Source: Flavobacterium araucananum (GTDB lineage Bacteria > Bacteroidota > Bacteroidia > Flavobacteriales > Flavobacteriaceae). Taken from it: a stretch of 64,000 nt of DNA. Below the pieces are notes generated by a model. It did no database searches and had not been told where the DNA came from. It worked only from the letters and a program-made list of their open reading frames with translations. The translations under genes were made by a program, and so were the position numbers. Below are positions 56,801 through 63,661 of this stretch, piece by piece. How positions within the stretch are numbered: the stretch's first letter is position 1; every line of letters begins with the position of its first letter. The stretch lies in assembly GCF_002222055.1 (NCBI RefSeq), contig NZ_MUGS01000002.1:1-64000 (forward strand). The letters run 5' to 3'.

Positions 56801-57152
56801 TTTTTAAGATAATCTGCGTATCACGAATCTTAAATTCAGTTGGCGTTCCTTTAAAAAGTTTATCTAAAACAATATTGATAGGCTGATCTTTTACAGAAAT
56901 AGAAATCGTGCGATCTAAGTCGATATCATTCAATTTGTAAATAAACCTGAAATCTGTTTTTTGTTCTATGGTCTCAATAACCTTTTCGATTGTTGAATTG
57001 TTTAATCCAAGAGTTACTTTTGTTTTTTGGGCATAAGTATTTCCTCTAATATTAAACATGGCGACCAAAATAAGTAGTGTAGTTAGTTTCAATTTTAGGT
57101 CATTTTGGAACAATGAGTATAGAAACCCATTATTCTTAGATTTTTTTTTCAT
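53880..57152 (-). CDS. susC: SusC-family TonB-dependent receptor with STN signalling domain
   Basis: A 1090-residue outer-membrane importer. A signal of about 41 residues, including an extended basic start (ending NTYAQ), is followed by an STN domain (about 45-118, TIEQKTDFRFIYKLNDIDL), a carboxypeptidase-like regulatory domain (about 128-205, TGIITDENGLPLPGASVI), the plug with the SusC motif VIVTTKKNK, and the barrel ending in LTVKFK. The STN domain talks to FecR in trans-envelope signalling, and a fecR gene lies 130 bases upstream. The receptor would therefore both import maltooligosaccharides and report their presence to the sigma factor. Confidence 0.95.
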   Translation of the reverse strand: MKKKSKNNGFLYSLFQNDLKLKLTTLLILVAMFNIRGNTYAQKTKVTLGLNNSTIEKVIETIEQKTDFRFIYKLNDIDLDRTISISVKDQPINIVLDKLFKGTPTEFKIRDTQIILKKPELKTQNIEYQKQTVTGIITDENGLPLPGASVIEEGTKNGMVTDFDGKFKLTVESSASIIIVSFVGYKEKKVIANQTVINIQLIPDATDLQEIVVVGYGSTARKDVTGAVSSIAAKDMNQGAIVNPLQLIAGKAAGVNITQIGSEPGSGPSVRIRGISSLIGGNDPLVVVDGIQGNMDLLNQVPPTEIESIDVLKDASATAVYGSRGAPGVIIVTTKKNKAGKTTMEYVGSTSIDFIPKKLEMLDANQWWETAQSVGVPASANHGSNTDWYGLLTQTGITQTHTLSFGGGTDKFNYRASLTAILQDGVVINSSNQKYIGRIQATQLALDDKLKLTFNLNTGVNNVTNSIGEVGTVSYKSNLITNSLLARPTDPVFNTNGSYYTDPTVFQYLNPYAVAQTATNERQSDNLFGSLKAELDLGKGFSANWFGSWRKTNTTIGYFMPAESTDALAVDQKGYANIKNERQNEKLTNISLNYKRTFGIHSFNALALYEWQSQTYQGNYAQSRGFINDKTTYNALQFGDFSKVQSSDISSYKNDRTLVSYLGRLNYSLLDRYLLTASIRRDGSSVFGANNKWGNFPSASVAWQINKESFMTTQTLFNELKLRVGYGETGNQQGLYPQTSLSLVGSAGTTYFGGMPITNFNITQNANADLKWETKKQTNIGLDFALLNNRLRGSVDVYDSKTENLLFDYTVPQPPYPYNQIKANVGSISNKGLEIALAYDVIKTDNSTLTLAGNVSFMKNEVLNLSGSINGIPLNTDYVGWGAANSYLVQGKPVGAFYILEHTGVNDNGVETVKDRDGNGIIDQGVKSPDRYYAGSALPTYTFAFNPSYRYKNFDASMLVRGSGGNKIYNALNQNLSMLENTGKSNVLESAVDKGIHSSPYGSDLWLEDGSFVRLENLTAGYSFRFTDKYVDSIRLSLTGNNLLLITNYSGIDPELNISGSGKTEDNFGGDRGIYPRTRSVAFGLTVKFK

Positions 57153-57200
57153 AATTTTGTTAATTGATTGTAGTTAATTCGTTATATTCAATCACTTAGT

Positions 57201-57271
57201 AAATCGGAAATTGTTCGCAGCTCTTTCCGATTTTTTTATTCCTGTATTGTTATTCCCTCATGTTTTTTCAT
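57201..57271 (-). promoter_or_regulatory. Mini-ORF and hairpin in the fecR-susC gap
   Basis: An 11-codon frame (ATG at 57271, stop at 57238-57236, MKKHEGITIQE) ends three bases before a 10-bp stem (57224-57233 with 57201-57210). No T tract follows, so it is more like an RNA-processing or translation-linked structure than a terminator. Confidence 0.35.
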
Positions 57272-57281
57272 TTTTTAGTGG

Positions 57282-58460
57282 TTATTTAATTAGTATTTGA
57301 TTGTTTTTTATGGTGTAATTTATGCCGTGAATGTCATTAAAATAGCTCATAACTTTTTCTATGGATTCATCGCTAAAGCTGGCATTGAATTTTTCGTTGG
57401 CCAATTTTTCGTTTTGGTTTATGATGGTCACATTGTAGCGTCTTTCCAGTTTTGTAATGATGTTTTTAAACGACATATTTCTAAAAGTCAAGCCGCCATT
57501 GATCCATGAAGTATAGATATCTGTAATAACAGCTTTGGTCGAAATAAGAGTGTTATCTCTATTGAAACTTCCTTTATAGCCCGGTTTTAATATGGTGTTT
57601 TTAGCAGCATCAAATTCTTCGTTTGAGCGGTACATTCCAACAGAACCTTCGACTAATACAACATCGGTTGCAGCATCTTCAGGATAATTCGAAACATTAA
57701 AATGAGTTCCCAGAACCCGAACATTCAATGCATCGGCATTTACAATAAAAGGATGTTTTTTGTCTTTGGCAACATCAAAAAAGGCTTCCCCGTCTAAATA
57801 AACCTGTCGGTTTTCGCCGGCAATAAACTTAACCGGATATTTTAAAGTCGTTCCTGAATTTAGGTGCACAAAAGTTCCGTCAGAGAGTTGTAAACGAAAT
57901 TTCTTGCCATACGGAATTTTGATCGTATTGTAGGTTACTTTTTCTGTATTGGAATTGTTTTCATAAACGATTTTATCCCCGTTTTGATTTCCAACGACAT
58001 TCCCGCGGGCATCTTTTACCTGAGCCGAATTGTTTTCGGATATAATCTGGACTTTTCCATCTTCAAGTTGCAAAACAATATCGTTACTTTTAAAATCGAA
58101 TTTAGGTTCAGATTTAGTTGCAAATGTTCCTTTTTGGTACGCAATACCAATTCCTAATACAACCAATATCGAAGCGGCAATAGAAATGTATTTTGTGAAA
58201 TTAGATTTTTTAGGAGTAATTTCTATTGTAGTTTCCTTTTCTTTAAAATCAGACAAGATGTTCAGGAAGATATTATCAGCCGTTTGCTGATTCATTTTTG
58301 GTATTTCGCCCAAAAGATTTTGAATGTCCTCGACTGAAGGGAAATCATCCGTAAGTTTATTTTTTTTATAATAGGCAATTACCTCGTTTGTTTCTTCGGG
58401 TGTACATTGGTTTAAAACAAACTTTTGTAAAAGTCTTTTTATTTCAGAATTTGAATTCAT
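57282..58460 (-). CDS. FecR-family anti-sigma factor
   Basis: A 392-residue single-pass inner-membrane regulator. The N-terminal cytoplasmic part (1-85) would bind the ECF sigma factor. The membrane helix is residues 91-108 (YISIAASILVVLGIGIAY). The periplasmic FecR domain is about 175-270 (LQLSDGTFVHLNSGTTLKYP, VLGTHFNVSNYPED), and the DUF4974 domain at the end (about 323-392, TFRNMSFKNIITKLERRYN) resembles STN. It should receive the signal from the STN domain of SusC and release the sigma factor. It is separated from the sigma gene by 576 bases. Confidence 0.93.
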   Translation of the reverse strand: MNSNSEIKRLLQKFVLNQCTPEETNEVIAYYKKNKLTDDFPSVEDIQNLLGEIPKMNQQTADNIFLNILSDFKEKETTIEITPKKSNFTKYISIAASILVVLGIGIAYQKGTFATKSEPKFDFKSNDIVLQLEDGKVQIISENNSAQVKDARGNVVGNQNGDKIVYENNSNTEKVTYNTIKIPYGKKFRLQLSDGTFVHLNSGTTLKYPVKFIAGENRQVYLDGEAFFDVAKDKKHPFIVNADALNVRVLGTHFNVSNYPEDAATDVVLVEGSVGMYRSNEEFDAAKNTILKPGYKGSFNRDNTLISTKAVITDIYTSWINGGLTFRNMSFKNIITKLERRYNVTIINQNEKLANEKFNASFSDESIEKVMSYFNDIHGINYTIKNNQILIK

Positions 58461-58659
58461 TACGAATTGATTTTAGGTCCGGGTTTTATATAATACAGTC
58501 GAAAGCAAGTTGAGTACTACTCAAACGTTGTAAATTTTTTAATTTTAACATTTAATCAAATTGATAAATGCTGTGAAGTATTGATTTTGTTGAGGTTTAT
58601 GCTAAAATAAAAATTCAGAAAAAAAAATAAAAAAAAATAGTTTTTTTGGGATGAAGATA

Positions 58660-58937
58660 TTGTTTTGTCATTTCGACGGAGGAGAAATCTCCACGAGAAG
58701 CTCTACAAAGATTGGCGTATATGTTTGTCGATTCTGATTGCGATGAATGGATTAAAATCCATCCCTAGAATATATTTTGTTCCTATCGGAACGTCTTGAA
58801 GAAAAATTTTGCAGGAATGATTTATTTTGTAGCAACGGATTTTAATCCGTTGAATGCGCAAAGAAATTTACGCAAACAAAATCGCCAATCTTTGTAGAGT
58901 TTCTTGTGTGCCTTCGACTTCGCTCAGGATGACAAGC
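58660..58937. repeat. Large inverted repeat between sigma factor and fecR genes
   Basis: The left arm (58665-58717, TTGTCATTTCGACGGAGGAG to AGATTGGCG) faces the right arm (58883-58935, CGCCAATCTTTGTAGAG to GGATGACAAG). An inner pair of ATGGATTAAAATCCAT-like palindromes lies at 58746-58763 and 58835-58851. It is the TCATTTCGA-type repeat common in Flavobacterium intergenic DNA. Confidence 0.75.
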
Positions 58938-58975
58938 TTTGCGTAAACCTTTGCGCACTTTGCGGTTAAGCTTAA
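58937..58975. repeat. CGCAAAG-family fragment
   Basis: TTTGCGTAAACCTTTGCGCACTTTGCGG repeats the CTTTGCG motif three times and is a partial copy of the family at 17.0 and 22.9 kb. Confidence 0.5.
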
Positions 58976-58989
58976 ATTAAAAACAAAAA

Positions 58990-59013
58990 AAAATCACCCG
59001 GAAGAGTGATTTT
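58990..59013 (-). terminator. Terminator of the ECF sigma factor gene
   Basis: On the minus strand a 10-bp stem (59013-59004 with 58999-58990, one G-U) around TTCC, followed by a long T run. It lies 24 bases after the sigma stop, so fecR and susC are not simply read from the same transcript. Confidence 0.8.
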
Positions 59014-59036
59014 AGTGGTTAACGTGGTTTTTTGGT

Positions 59037-59600
59037 TTAGATAATTTCGTCATGAACTTGAAAAAAGACTCGCATCGATTCTAATGCTTTGCTCATTTGG
59101 TTCCTGACTGTATTGATAGAGATGCCAAGTTCCTGGCTAATTTCTTCGTAACTCATCCCTTTTTTTCGGGACATCTTAAATATTTGCTTTCGTTTGGGGG
59201 GCAATTGTTTCATTGCCTGCTTTCGAAGTTTTTTACAGTCGGCTTCCCGAATCAAATAATCGCCATATTCATGTGATTTCTGACTTTCGTAAAAGATTTC
59301 TTCTTTAAGCAATTGATCATTTGCCGCTTTATTCAAAAAATTAAAAGCCTGATTTCTGGCAATCGTAAAAATATATGCTTTAAAGGATTGATCAAGATTT
59401 AAATTCTCGCGGTGTTGCCATACTTTCATAAAAACATCCTGAACATTCTCTTCAGCAGCTTCTTTAGATTTTAAAATACTAATGCTGTAACCATAGATAT
59501 CCTGATAGTATAAATCAAAAAGGGAACGAAATGCTTTTTCGTTGCCATTTTTGAGTTCACTCACCAATAATTTTTCGCTATGCTCTCTTGCTTCTGACAT
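59037..59600 (-). CDS. ECF-type RNA polymerase sigma factor
   Basis: A 187-residue extracytoplasmic-function sigma factor of the Bacteroidetes FecI-like group. Region 2 is about residues 25-90 (FRSLFDLYYQDIYGYSISIL, AEENVQDVFMKVWQHRENL, AYIFTIARNQAFNFL); region 4 is about 130-180 (LPPKRKQIFKMSRKKGMSYEE, then LGISINTVRNQMSKALESM, the DNA-recognition helix). It would be held inactive by the FecR protein and act on the susC promoter. It has its own strong promoter and terminator. Confidence 0.94.
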   Translation of the reverse strand: MSEAREHSEKLLVSELKNGNEKAFRSLFDLYYQDIYGYSISILKSKEAAEENVQDVFMKVWQHRENLNLDQSFKAYIFTIARNQAFNFLNKAANDQLLKEEIFYESQKSHEYGDYLIREADCKKLRKQAMKQLPPKRKQIFKMSRKKGMSYEEISQELGISINTVRNQMSKALESMRVFFQVHDEII

Positions 59601-59679
59601 TAATTTAATTAGTCTTTATTTAATTCTAATTATATTATGATACTATCAAAATTGGTACTCTAATCTATTGACTGATTAG
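59601..59679 (-). other. 5' leader of the ECF sigma factor transcript
   Basis: The leader predicted from the promoter at 59680-59709 is about 75 AT-rich bases. I see no clear fold. Confidence 0.35.
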
Positions 59680-59709
59680 CAAATATATAAAAATATTATT
59701 CGCAACAAA
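59680..59709 (-). promoter_or_regulatory. Promoter of the ECF sigma factor gene
   Basis: TTTG (59709-59706), an 18-base spacer and TATATTTG (59687-59680) on the minus strand, an exact match to the housekeeping consensus; so the sigma factor gene looks constitutively transcribed rather than only self-driven. Confidence 0.75.
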
Positions 59710-59911
59710 TTTTATTAAAAAAAAGTTAATTCTATTTTTTTTAATAAAATTTATACTGAATACCAGTAACGGTATTGGTAAGTAGCTTTTTATCAAGTCA
59801 ATAAGTTTTAAGCTGTTATTTTGTAAATTAAGTATTCTAGAAGTGTTTTATTGAGAATATTCTTATTTAGGCTCGCAATAAATATTGATTTTGTAATGGT
59901 CCAGACAAAAA

Positions 59912-59949
59912 AATCCTTTTGCCTTTTTAATAAAAAGTACAAAAGGATT
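59912..59949 (-). terminator. Terminator of the ACT-domain protein gene
   Basis: The stem 59912-59921 with 59940-59949 continues into an inner A/T stem. A T7 run follows on the minus strand. Confidence 0.75.
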
Positions 59950-59997
59950 CTATAAAGAAAGAATTTATGGTAATTCTTTAGTATTTAAAAAAGCAGA

Positions 59998-60654
59998 CTA
60001 GTTTTTCAGGTCTTTGATTACTTTAAAAGCAACATCAACCTGATCTTCTCCCACCAAAATAGTAAATTCGTTTGAAGTCGAAATTACCTCATTTATGATA
60101 ATTCCTTCCCAGGCCAAACGCTGAAAAATGAAATAATAAATACCGGGAACTACGATATTTTCTTTAGGTAATTTTACAGTAATAGAAGCTAAATTATCTA
60201 ATTTCTGAATTAGTTTTTCTCGAACAAAATGTTTTTCAACCAAATGGTTTACACTGCTGCTAACCACAATATTAGTTTCGTTTACACCGCGAGAAGAAGT
60301 ATAAAAAATGTCCGATAAAGCGTTGATATCCGAAATTAAATCTGCTTGTTTATTTAAGACAGTTTCAGAAGCAGCAAAAGTATAATCTGTCAACTCAGAT
60401 CGAACCGTAATTTCACCAATATTTTTAATTACTTTATTGATTTTATGGTTCAATTTAAAGTCCAATTCTTCTGTGAGTCGTTTTAAGGACATTACAACAG
60501 CGCCTTGTTTCACTTCTTTGCCAAATTCACTTTCTAATTCGGTCATAATGTTCCGGGAAAGGGAAGTCAGGTTAATGATTCCAAGCGATAGCGCATTTAG
60601 CAAAAAGGGTTTTGTTTTGATGTAATTTTCGACGATTGAAGAAACGGTTTTCAT
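59998..60654 (-). CDS. ACT-domain protein with winged-helix-like N-terminus
   Basis: A 218-residue cytoplasmic protein. Residues about 150-218 (GIYYFIFQRLAWEGIIINEVIS, FTILVGEDQVDVAFKVIKDL) closely resemble the C-terminal ACT domain of aspartokinases, which binds amino acids. No kinase domain is present. Residues 1-75 (LLNALSLGIINLTSLSRNIMTEL, then KQGAVVMSLKRLTEEL) look like a helical or winged-helix DNA-binding unit. This architecture suggests an amino-acid-sensing regulator, although such proteins may be labelled aspartate kinase by similarity. It has a strong promoter and a terminator of its own. Confidence 0.7.
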   Translation of the reverse strand: MKTVSSIVENYIKTKPFLLNALSLGIINLTSLSRNIMTELESEFGKEVKQGAVVMSLKRLTEELDFKLNHKINKVIKNIGEITVRSELTDYTFAASETVLNKQADLISDINALSDIFYTSSRGVNETNIVVSSSVNHLVEKHFVREKLIQKLDNLASITVKLPKENIVVPGIYYFIFQRLAWEGIIINEVISTSNEFTILVGEDQVDVAFKVIKDLKN

Positions 60655-60721
60655 AATTTTTTCTTTTTTTTTTGTAACTTGATTGTGCTGGTTTAGTGAA
60701 TAGGGGTGTTATAAATTTCCG

Positions 60722-60757
60722 CAAATATAAATAAAAAAACAATTTGTTACAAATATA
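60722..60757 (-). promoter_or_regulatory. Tandem promoter elements of the ACT-domain gene
   Basis: TATATTTG at 60729-60722 has TTTG 20 bases upstream (60753-60750). That TTTG is itself the end of a second TATATTTG (60757-60750), so two overlapping promoters are possible. Confidence 0.65.
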
Positions 60758-60773
60758 ACAATAAAAATTTGTG

Positions 60774-61145
60774 TTAAAAATGGTAAAAAGCATCTGTAAG
60801 ATGTTCAATTGCAAATGTTTCACCATCTTTATGGATGGCAATGATGTCAAAACGAATGTTTAAATCATCATAAGAATCCTTTTCCCTATAGTTTATGTAG
60901 GCATTTACTGCTTTTATCAGAAGTTGAATTTTTTTGGGCTTCACAAAATCTTGCGGTAATCCAAAATCTAAACTGGATCGTGTTTTGACTTCGATAACGG
61001 CCAAAAAGAGATCTTTTTGTGCAATAATATCTATTTCTGCCTTCTTAAAAGTCCAGTTTCGCTCTAAAATCTTATAGCCGTTTTCCTGAAGATAGTCCAC
61101 AGCAAGATCTTCTCCTTTTTTTCCGAGTTCATTGTGTTCAGCCAT
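60774..61145 (-). CDS. YraN family protein (UPF0102), endonuclease-like fold
   Basis: A 123-residue cytoplasmic protein of the YraN/UPF0102 family, which has a Holliday-junction-resolvase-like nuclease fold. The typical motifs are present: NELGKKGEDLAVDYLQENGY at the start, then ERNWTFKKAEIDIIAQ with the E-x-D pair and LAVIEVKTRSSLDFG with the ExK pair. These are the catalytic residues of PD-(D/E)xK nucleases. The cellular role is unknown. The gene follows a repeat-rich gap, and its 3' end is 120 bases before the ACT-domain gene. Confidence 0.92.
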   Translation of the reverse strand: MAEHNELGKKGEDLAVDYLQENGYKILERNWTFKKAEIDIIAQKDLFLAVIEVKTRSSLDFGLPQDFVKPKKIQLLIKAVNAYINYREKDSYDDLNIRFDIIAIHKDGETFAIEHLTDAFYHF

Positions 61146-61149
61146 GTTT

Positions 61150-61185
61150 TTAAGTTTTCAGTCTCAGTCTCAGTTTTCCAGTTTG
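61150..61185. repeat. TTTTCAGTC-family fragment, copy 2
   Basis: TTTTCAGTCTCAGTCTCAGTTTTCCAG repeats the TCAGTC unit; a partial copy of the family at 18.7 kb. Confidence 0.5.
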
Positions 61186-61218
61186 AGTTGGAGATGTTGT
61201 GTTAGAAATGTAAGTGCA

Positions 61219-61282
61219 TGCAAAAACGCAAAGTCTACAAAGCCTTATTGAAATTGCTTTGCGACTTTGCGTCTTTGCGAGA
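61219..61282. repeat. Palindromic CGCAAAG-family repeat, copy 3
   Basis: CAAAAACGCAAAGTCTACAA faces CTTTGCGACTTTGCGTCTTTG; it lies between the ends and starts of the minus-strand S66 and YraN genes. Confidence 0.65.
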
Positions 61283-61332
61283 TTTTTATGTGGTATTTTG
61301 GATTCTTCTTGATTGGAAGAAACGAGAAATTA

Positions 61333-62337
61333 TTATTTTTGAAAAGAAACTGTACTTCCGGTTTCGTTTACTTCAATCGAAATGGTATTTCCCATGATCA
61401 AAGCTCTATTGTCCTGAATATGTCCTGCCGGAAAGTTGAAGATTACCGGAATATTGTATTTTTTAGTAACATCATCTACAATTTCAACGGCATTTTTGCC
61501 CCACGGTACTTCGTTGTCTTTCATTTTTGTCATTCCGCCAACAATAATCCCTTTTAGGTTTTCGATACAGCCATTGCGTCTTAGATTCATCATCATTCGA
61601 TCAATATGATACAAGTATTCGTCAAGATCTTCGATAAATAAAATTTTATCCTTGCAGTCTATAGCCGATGGAGATCCTAATAAACTGTATAAAATAGATA
61701 AATTACCGCCCACTAGTTCGCCGGTGGCTTTACCAAAACGATTCATTTTGTCCGGTGCAATAGTATACGACAAAGGTTCTCCAAATAAACCTGATTTCAT
61801 TGAGCTAATGGCTGCCGGAGTAGCACGCGGAATCGTTACCGGCATTACACCATGAAGCGATTTGTAGCCCATTGTATTTAAATGATTGTGCAAAACCGTA
61901 ACGTCGCTAAAACCGATAATCCATTTCGGGTGTTGTTTGAATTTGGTAAAATCTAATAAATCGACCATTCTTACTGTTCCGTATCCGCCGCGAACACACC
62001 AGATTGCTTTAATATTTGGGTTGTCCAACTGATGTTGAAAATCGGCAGCACGTTGCTCATCAGTTCCCGCAAGTTGATTAAAATCAAGTCCAATTGTGGT
62101 TCCAACAACAGCTTCTAACCCCCAACTGTGCAGTAAATCTATGGTAGGTTTTAAGTTGTCATCGATGTTTTTTCTGGCAGTTGCTAAAATAGCTACAGTA
62201 TCTCCTTTTTGTAAATAAGGTGGTGTTATCATGTTTTGTTGGGATTGACAGGTAAATGATTGTAAAGCAAAAATAAAAAATATGAAAGGAGAAAAAGAAA
62301 TATACTTTTTGAAGTTTTGGGATTGTCTCATGTTCAT
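61333..62337 (-). CDS. LD-carboxypeptidase family (peptidase S66) protein, exported
   Basis: A 334-residue serine peptidase of family S66, which trims tetrapeptides in murein recycling or cleaves microcin-type substrates. The nucleophile is Ser144 in WIIGFSDVTVLH; the glutamate is in LFIEDLDEYLYHIDRM and the histidine in FPAGHIQDN. The first 35 residues are hydrophobic and end SFTCQSQQ, a signal or lipoprotein signal, whereas LdcA of E. coli is cytoplasmic; this copy therefore probably acts in the periplasm or on the envelope. A second ATG at 62331 is also possible. A perfect -7 element (62376-62369) lies 32 bases upstream. Confidence 0.88.
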   Translation of the reverse strand: MNMRQSQNFKKYISFSPFIFFIFALQSFTCQSQQNMITPPYLQKGDTVAILATARKNIDDNLKPTIDLLHSWGLEAVVGTTIGLDFNQLAGTDEQRAADFQHQLDNPNIKAIWCVRGGYGTVRMVDLLDFTKFKQHPKWIIGFSDVTVLHNHLNTMGYKSLHGVMPVTIPRATPAAISSMKSGLFGEPLSYTIAPDKMNRFGKATGELVGGNLSILYSLLGSPSAIDCKDKILFIEDLDEYLYHIDRMMMNLRRNGCIENLKGIIVGGMTKMKDNEVPWGKNAVEIVDDVTKKYNIPVIFNFPAGHIQDNRALIMGNTISIEVNETGSTVSFQK

Positions 62338-62368
62338 GGTTTCTATGCTAATTCATTATAAAGGTAAA

Positions 62369-62376
62369 CAAATATA
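62369..62376 (-). promoter_or_regulatory. -7 element of the S66 peptidase gene
   Basis: TATATTTG on the minus strand, 32 bases before the first ATG; -33 box poor. Confidence 0.5.
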
Positions 62377-62459
62377 GAAATTTTAAAAATTAAAATAATT
62401 AGAAAATTCTTACAAATTGATTTATTTGCTTAAATTGAACATCTAAAACATTAAAATTC

Positions 62460-63560
62460 ATGAAGATTATTAGATTTCAGTTTTGTTTCATTGCGCTGTT
62501 TTTTCTTTTGATTTTGCAGGCACAATCCAAAAAATACAACATTCATACTGTTGCCTTTTATAATTTCGAAAATCTTTTCGATACGATAAACGATCCTGCA
62601 ACACATGATGATGAATGGACACCAAACGGAGCGCAGCATTGGACAAAAGAAAAATACGAGCAGAAGTTAAAAAATCTCTCGAGGGTTTTATCCCAAATAG
62701 GAACTCCCGAAAATCCTAATGCACCAACACTAATTGGCGGTTCTGAAATCGAAAACCGTGGCGTTCTGGAAGATTTAATAAAACAACCAAAATTACTTGA
62801 TATAGAGTATGGAATCATTCATTTTGATTCGCCGGACAAACGCGGAATTGATGTTGCATTGCTGTACCAAAAGAAATACTTTAAACCTACATCGTATTCT
62901 AATATACCTTTATATATCTATAAAAATAATGCAATTGCAAAAGAAGAAAAGAAAGAAGATACCGATGATGAAGTCGAAATAAAAACAGCCAATAACAATC
63001 GAATCTTTACAAGAGATCAGCTTTTAATAACCGGTTTTTTAGAGGGTGAGGAGATTCATATTATAGTCAATCACTGGCCTTCAAGATCGGGAGGGGAGAA
63101 AAAGAGTAGTCCGTTTAGGGAAGCCGCTGGAAATTTAAACCGAAAGATTATAGACTCACTTCAGCAAATAAATCCCAATGCTAAAGTAATTACAATGGGT
63201 GATTTAAACGATGGTCCGTTTAACAAAAGTGTAAAAATAGCGTTGGGAGCAAAGGCAAAAAAAGCAGACGTTCCTGAATTTGGAGTCTTTAATCCGTTTG
63301 AAGAAATGGCGAATAACGGCATGGGAACAATTGCTTTTAGAGATTCCTGGGATATTTTTGACCAGATTATCATGACGGAATCTCTTATAAAACCAGATTT
63401 TTTGACGTTTAAATTTTGGAAAGCCGGCATTTTCAACAGACCTTTTCTTATTACCACTTCTGGACAATATAAAGGATATCCGTTACGACATAGTTTGACC
63501 GAAGTTGGTTTTAGCGATCATTTTCCTGTTTATATTTATCTGATCAAAGAGGTAAAATAG
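62460..63560 (+). CDS. Endonuclease/exonuclease/phosphatase family protein, exported
   Basis: A 366-residue hydrolase of the metal-dependent EEP fold. It has a signal peptide (1-21, ending ILQAQS). The motifs run in order: YNFENLFDTIND (Asn and Glu at the metal site region), GGSEIENRG, VNHWPSRSGG, TMGDLNDGP and the final SDHFPV with the catalytic Asp-His. The substrate may be nucleic acid or a phosphate ester; exported members in Flavobacteria are usually left as EEP proteins. It is divergent from the S66 gene. A loop of charged residues (KEEKKEDTDDEVE, near 160-175) is inserted between motifs. Confidence 0.9.
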   Translation: MKIIRFQFCFIALFFLLILQAQSKKYNIHTVAFYNFENLFDTINDPATHDDEWTPNGAQHWTKEKYEQKLKNLSRVLSQIGTPENPNAPTLIGGSEIENRGVLEDLIKQPKLLDIEYGIIHFDSPDKRGIDVALLYQKKYFKPTSYSNIPLYIYKNNAIAKEEKKEDTDDEVEIKTANNNRIFTRDQLLITGFLEGEEIHIIVNHWPSRSGGEKKSSPFREAAGNLNRKIIDSLQQINPNAKVITMGDLNDGPFNKSVKIALGAKAKKADVPEFGVFNPFEEMANNGMGTIAFRDSWDIFDQIIMTESLIKPDFLTFKFWKAGIFNRPFLITTSGQYKGYPLRHSLTEVGFSDHFPVYIYLIKEVK

Positions 63561-63567
63561 GTCTGGT

Positions 63568-63627
63568 ATTCAGTCTCAGTTTACAGTCAGAACTTACTGA
63601 AAACTGCGACCGCGACTGAAAACTTTT
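63568..63627. repeat. Inverted repeat, TTTTCAGTC family, copy 3
   Basis: TTCAGTCTCAGTTTACAGTC faces CTGAAAACTGCGACCGCGAC; it lies between two plus-strand genes. Confidence 0.6.
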
Positions 63628-63661
63628 CCTTAACTTAGCTAAAAACTTAGTACCACTAAAC

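Noticed and set aside
58660..58937. A CRISPR array or transposon in the sigma-fecR gap
   Set aside because: The structure is one inverted pair, not a series of direct repeats, and encodes no transposase.
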